Below, piece after piece: positions 63,036 to 64,000 of a DNA stretch of 64,000 bases. How positions within the stretch are numbered: the first letter of the stretch is position 1; each line of letters opens with the position of its first letter. The stretch comes from Rhizobium sp. 16-488-2b. GTDB taxonomy: Bacteria > Pseudomonadota > Alphaproteobacteria > Rhizobiales > Rhizobiaceae. The stretch is from positions 186,001 through 250,000 of the forward strand of contig NZ_JAGHMF010000036.1 in NCBI RefSeq assembly GCF_017741815.1. The letters run 5' to 3'. The notes beneath the pieces are model-generated. The model did not search any database, was not told the DNA's origin, and saw only the letters and a list, made by a program, of their open reading frames with translations. A program made the translations under genes and the position numbers.

Positions 63036-63935
63036 ATGCAGTCTGATCTGAACGATCTCGTCTATTTTGCCGAAGTGGTGGCCCATGGCGGCTTTGCCGC
63101 GGCGGGACGGGCGTTGGGCGAGCCGAAGTCGAAGCTCAGTCGTCGCGTGGCGGGGCTGGAAGCGCGGCTTGGGGTTCGTCTGATCGAGCGCTCCAGCCGA
63201 CGCTTCAGGGTGACCAACGTCGGCCAGGCCTTCTATGAGCGCTGCAAGGCGATGGTCGCCGAAGCCGAACGGGCGGAAGCCCTGGTCGCGGAAGCGCAAT
63301 CGGAACCGCACGGCCTCATTCGAATGAGCTGCCCAACCGGGCTGGTCGAACCGATCTCAGCTCTCGTGGCCAAGTTCCTGGCCCAGTATCCGCGAGTGCG
63401 GCTTCAGCTCGTTGCCGTGGACCGCCCTGTCGACCTCATCGAAGAGCGGATCGATGTGGCGCTTCGCGTGCGCACTTCGCTGGATGGGGACGCCTCGCTC
63501 ACGATGCGCTCTCTCGGAAATTCCATCCGCATCCTCGTCGCGAGCCCGCAGCTTGCGAGCCGTATCGGCAGCATCAACGACTTAGCCAACCATCCGACGC
63601 TGTCGACAACAGATGATCAGAGTGAAGTGAACTGGCTTCTTGAAACGGACGACGGCCAGAGACAAACGGTTCGACACGAGCCGAGGATCGGCTGCGCCGA
63701 CTTCACCGCGGTAAGAACCGCAGCGCTCGCCGGCTTGGGGGTCGCGCTGTTGCCTGATCACACCTGCAAACAGGCGCTGCAGGACGGAAAACTCGTGCGC
63801 GTCTTGCCGGCATGGCGGGGAATGAGGGGACTGGTGCATATCGTCTTCACGACACGCCGAGGACTGCCTCCGGCAGTACGCAACTTCATCAACGCTCTGG
63901 CCGCCGGCTTTCCGAAGGACGCACTGGCGGGATAG
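63036..63935 (+). CDS. LysR-family transcriptional regulator
   Basis: Regulator of 299 residues. N-terminal winged helix-turn-helix (LNDLVYFAEVVAHGGFAAAGRALGEPKSKLSRRVAGLEARLG), then the effector-binding domain (about residues 90-295). It is divergent from the SDR/NTF2-like/hydrolase cluster and probably controls it. ATG 63036 was preferred because GGAG lies seven bases upstream; the ATG three bases earlier is also possible. The inducer is unknown. The last 65 bases of the window after it contain no recognisable gene. Confidence 0.9.
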   Translation: MQSDLNDLVYFAEVVAHGGFAAAGRALGEPKSKLSRRVAGLEARLGVRLIERSSRRFRVTNVGQAFYERCKAMVAEAERAEALVAEAQSEPHGLIRMSCPTGLVEPISALVAKFLAQYPRVRLQLVAVDRPVDLIEERIDVALRVRTSLDGDASLTMRSLGNSIRILVASPQLASRIGSINDLANHPTLSTTDDQSEVNWLLETDDGQRQTVRHEPRIGCADFTAVRTAALAGLGVALLPDHTCKQALQDGKLVRVLPAWRGMRGLVHIVFTTRRGLPPAVRNFINALAAGFPKDALAG

Positions 63936-64000
63936 CCGGCCACGTGGTTACGGCTAGATGATGCCCCACGCCTGAAATCTTCCCCTGCCCGTCATCTCGC

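Overview
The window is a high-GC, densely coded chromosomal or chromid segment of a Rhizobiaceae-type alphaproteobacterium (Rhizobium/Agrobacterium/Ensifer grade; inference). Pointers are several LacI-controlled sugar ABC operons, MocDEF-type oxygenase genes, a NadQ-controlled nadABC operon, BA14K-family proteins, two promoters matching the alphaproteobacterial EcfG stress sigma factor, and an OpgC-like protein. I saw no tRNA, rRNA, CRISPR array or intact insertion sequence.

Layout. 1-5.5 kb (minus): LacI regulator, solute-binding protein, two permeases and a GH127 beta-L-arabinofuranosidase cut by the left edge, probably for plant arabinosides; no ATPase is visible. 5.6-10.2 kb: a second LacI regulator divergent from mocE-mocF-mocD and a divergent PanB-family gene, an electron-transfer plus membrane di-iron hydroxylase system related to rhizopine demethylation. 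10.4-18.8 kb: tail-specific protease, a six-PAS hybrid histidine kinase and methylmalonyl-CoA mutase. 18.9-24.3 kb (minus): GAPDH-like enzyme, nadQ, nadA, nadB, nadC with two palindromes before nadA. 24.5-28.3 kb: L,D-transpeptidase and a chemoreceptor ending in a CheR/CheB-type pentapeptide.

28.3-35.6 kb is the most accessory-looking part: eroded intergenic DNA, a flavoprotein, two tandem glycosyltransferase-like paralogues, a DpkA-like reductase, an arginase-family protein and an OpgC-like membrane protein. 36-39 kb: two-subunit transhydrogenase pntA-pntB. 39.1-45.4 kb: an envelope and signalling block with BA14K proteins, a NarX/NarL-type pair, a three-gene micro-operon around a stand-alone receiver, an Asn/Gly-rich secreted protein, a DUF1236-like protein and a triple Cys-rich repeat protein; two of these genes have EcfG-type promoters.

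45.5-53.8 kb: LacI regulator divergent from a complete sugar uptake and oxidation operon (TIM-barrel isomerase, binding protein, two permeases, ATPase, GMC oxidoreductase). 53.8-59.8 kb (minus): leucine catabolism operon ivd-mccB-mccA followed by MaoC and CitE-type genes instead of the usual crotonase and HMG-CoA lyase, an arrangement known from mycobacteria. 59.9-63.9 kb: ChaC-like cyclotransferase, and a LysR gene divergent from SDR, NTF2-like and chloroperoxidase-like hydrolase genes. The common theme is import and oxidation of plant-derived sugars and amino acids, cofactor supply and envelope stress. All functions are read from sequence alone.
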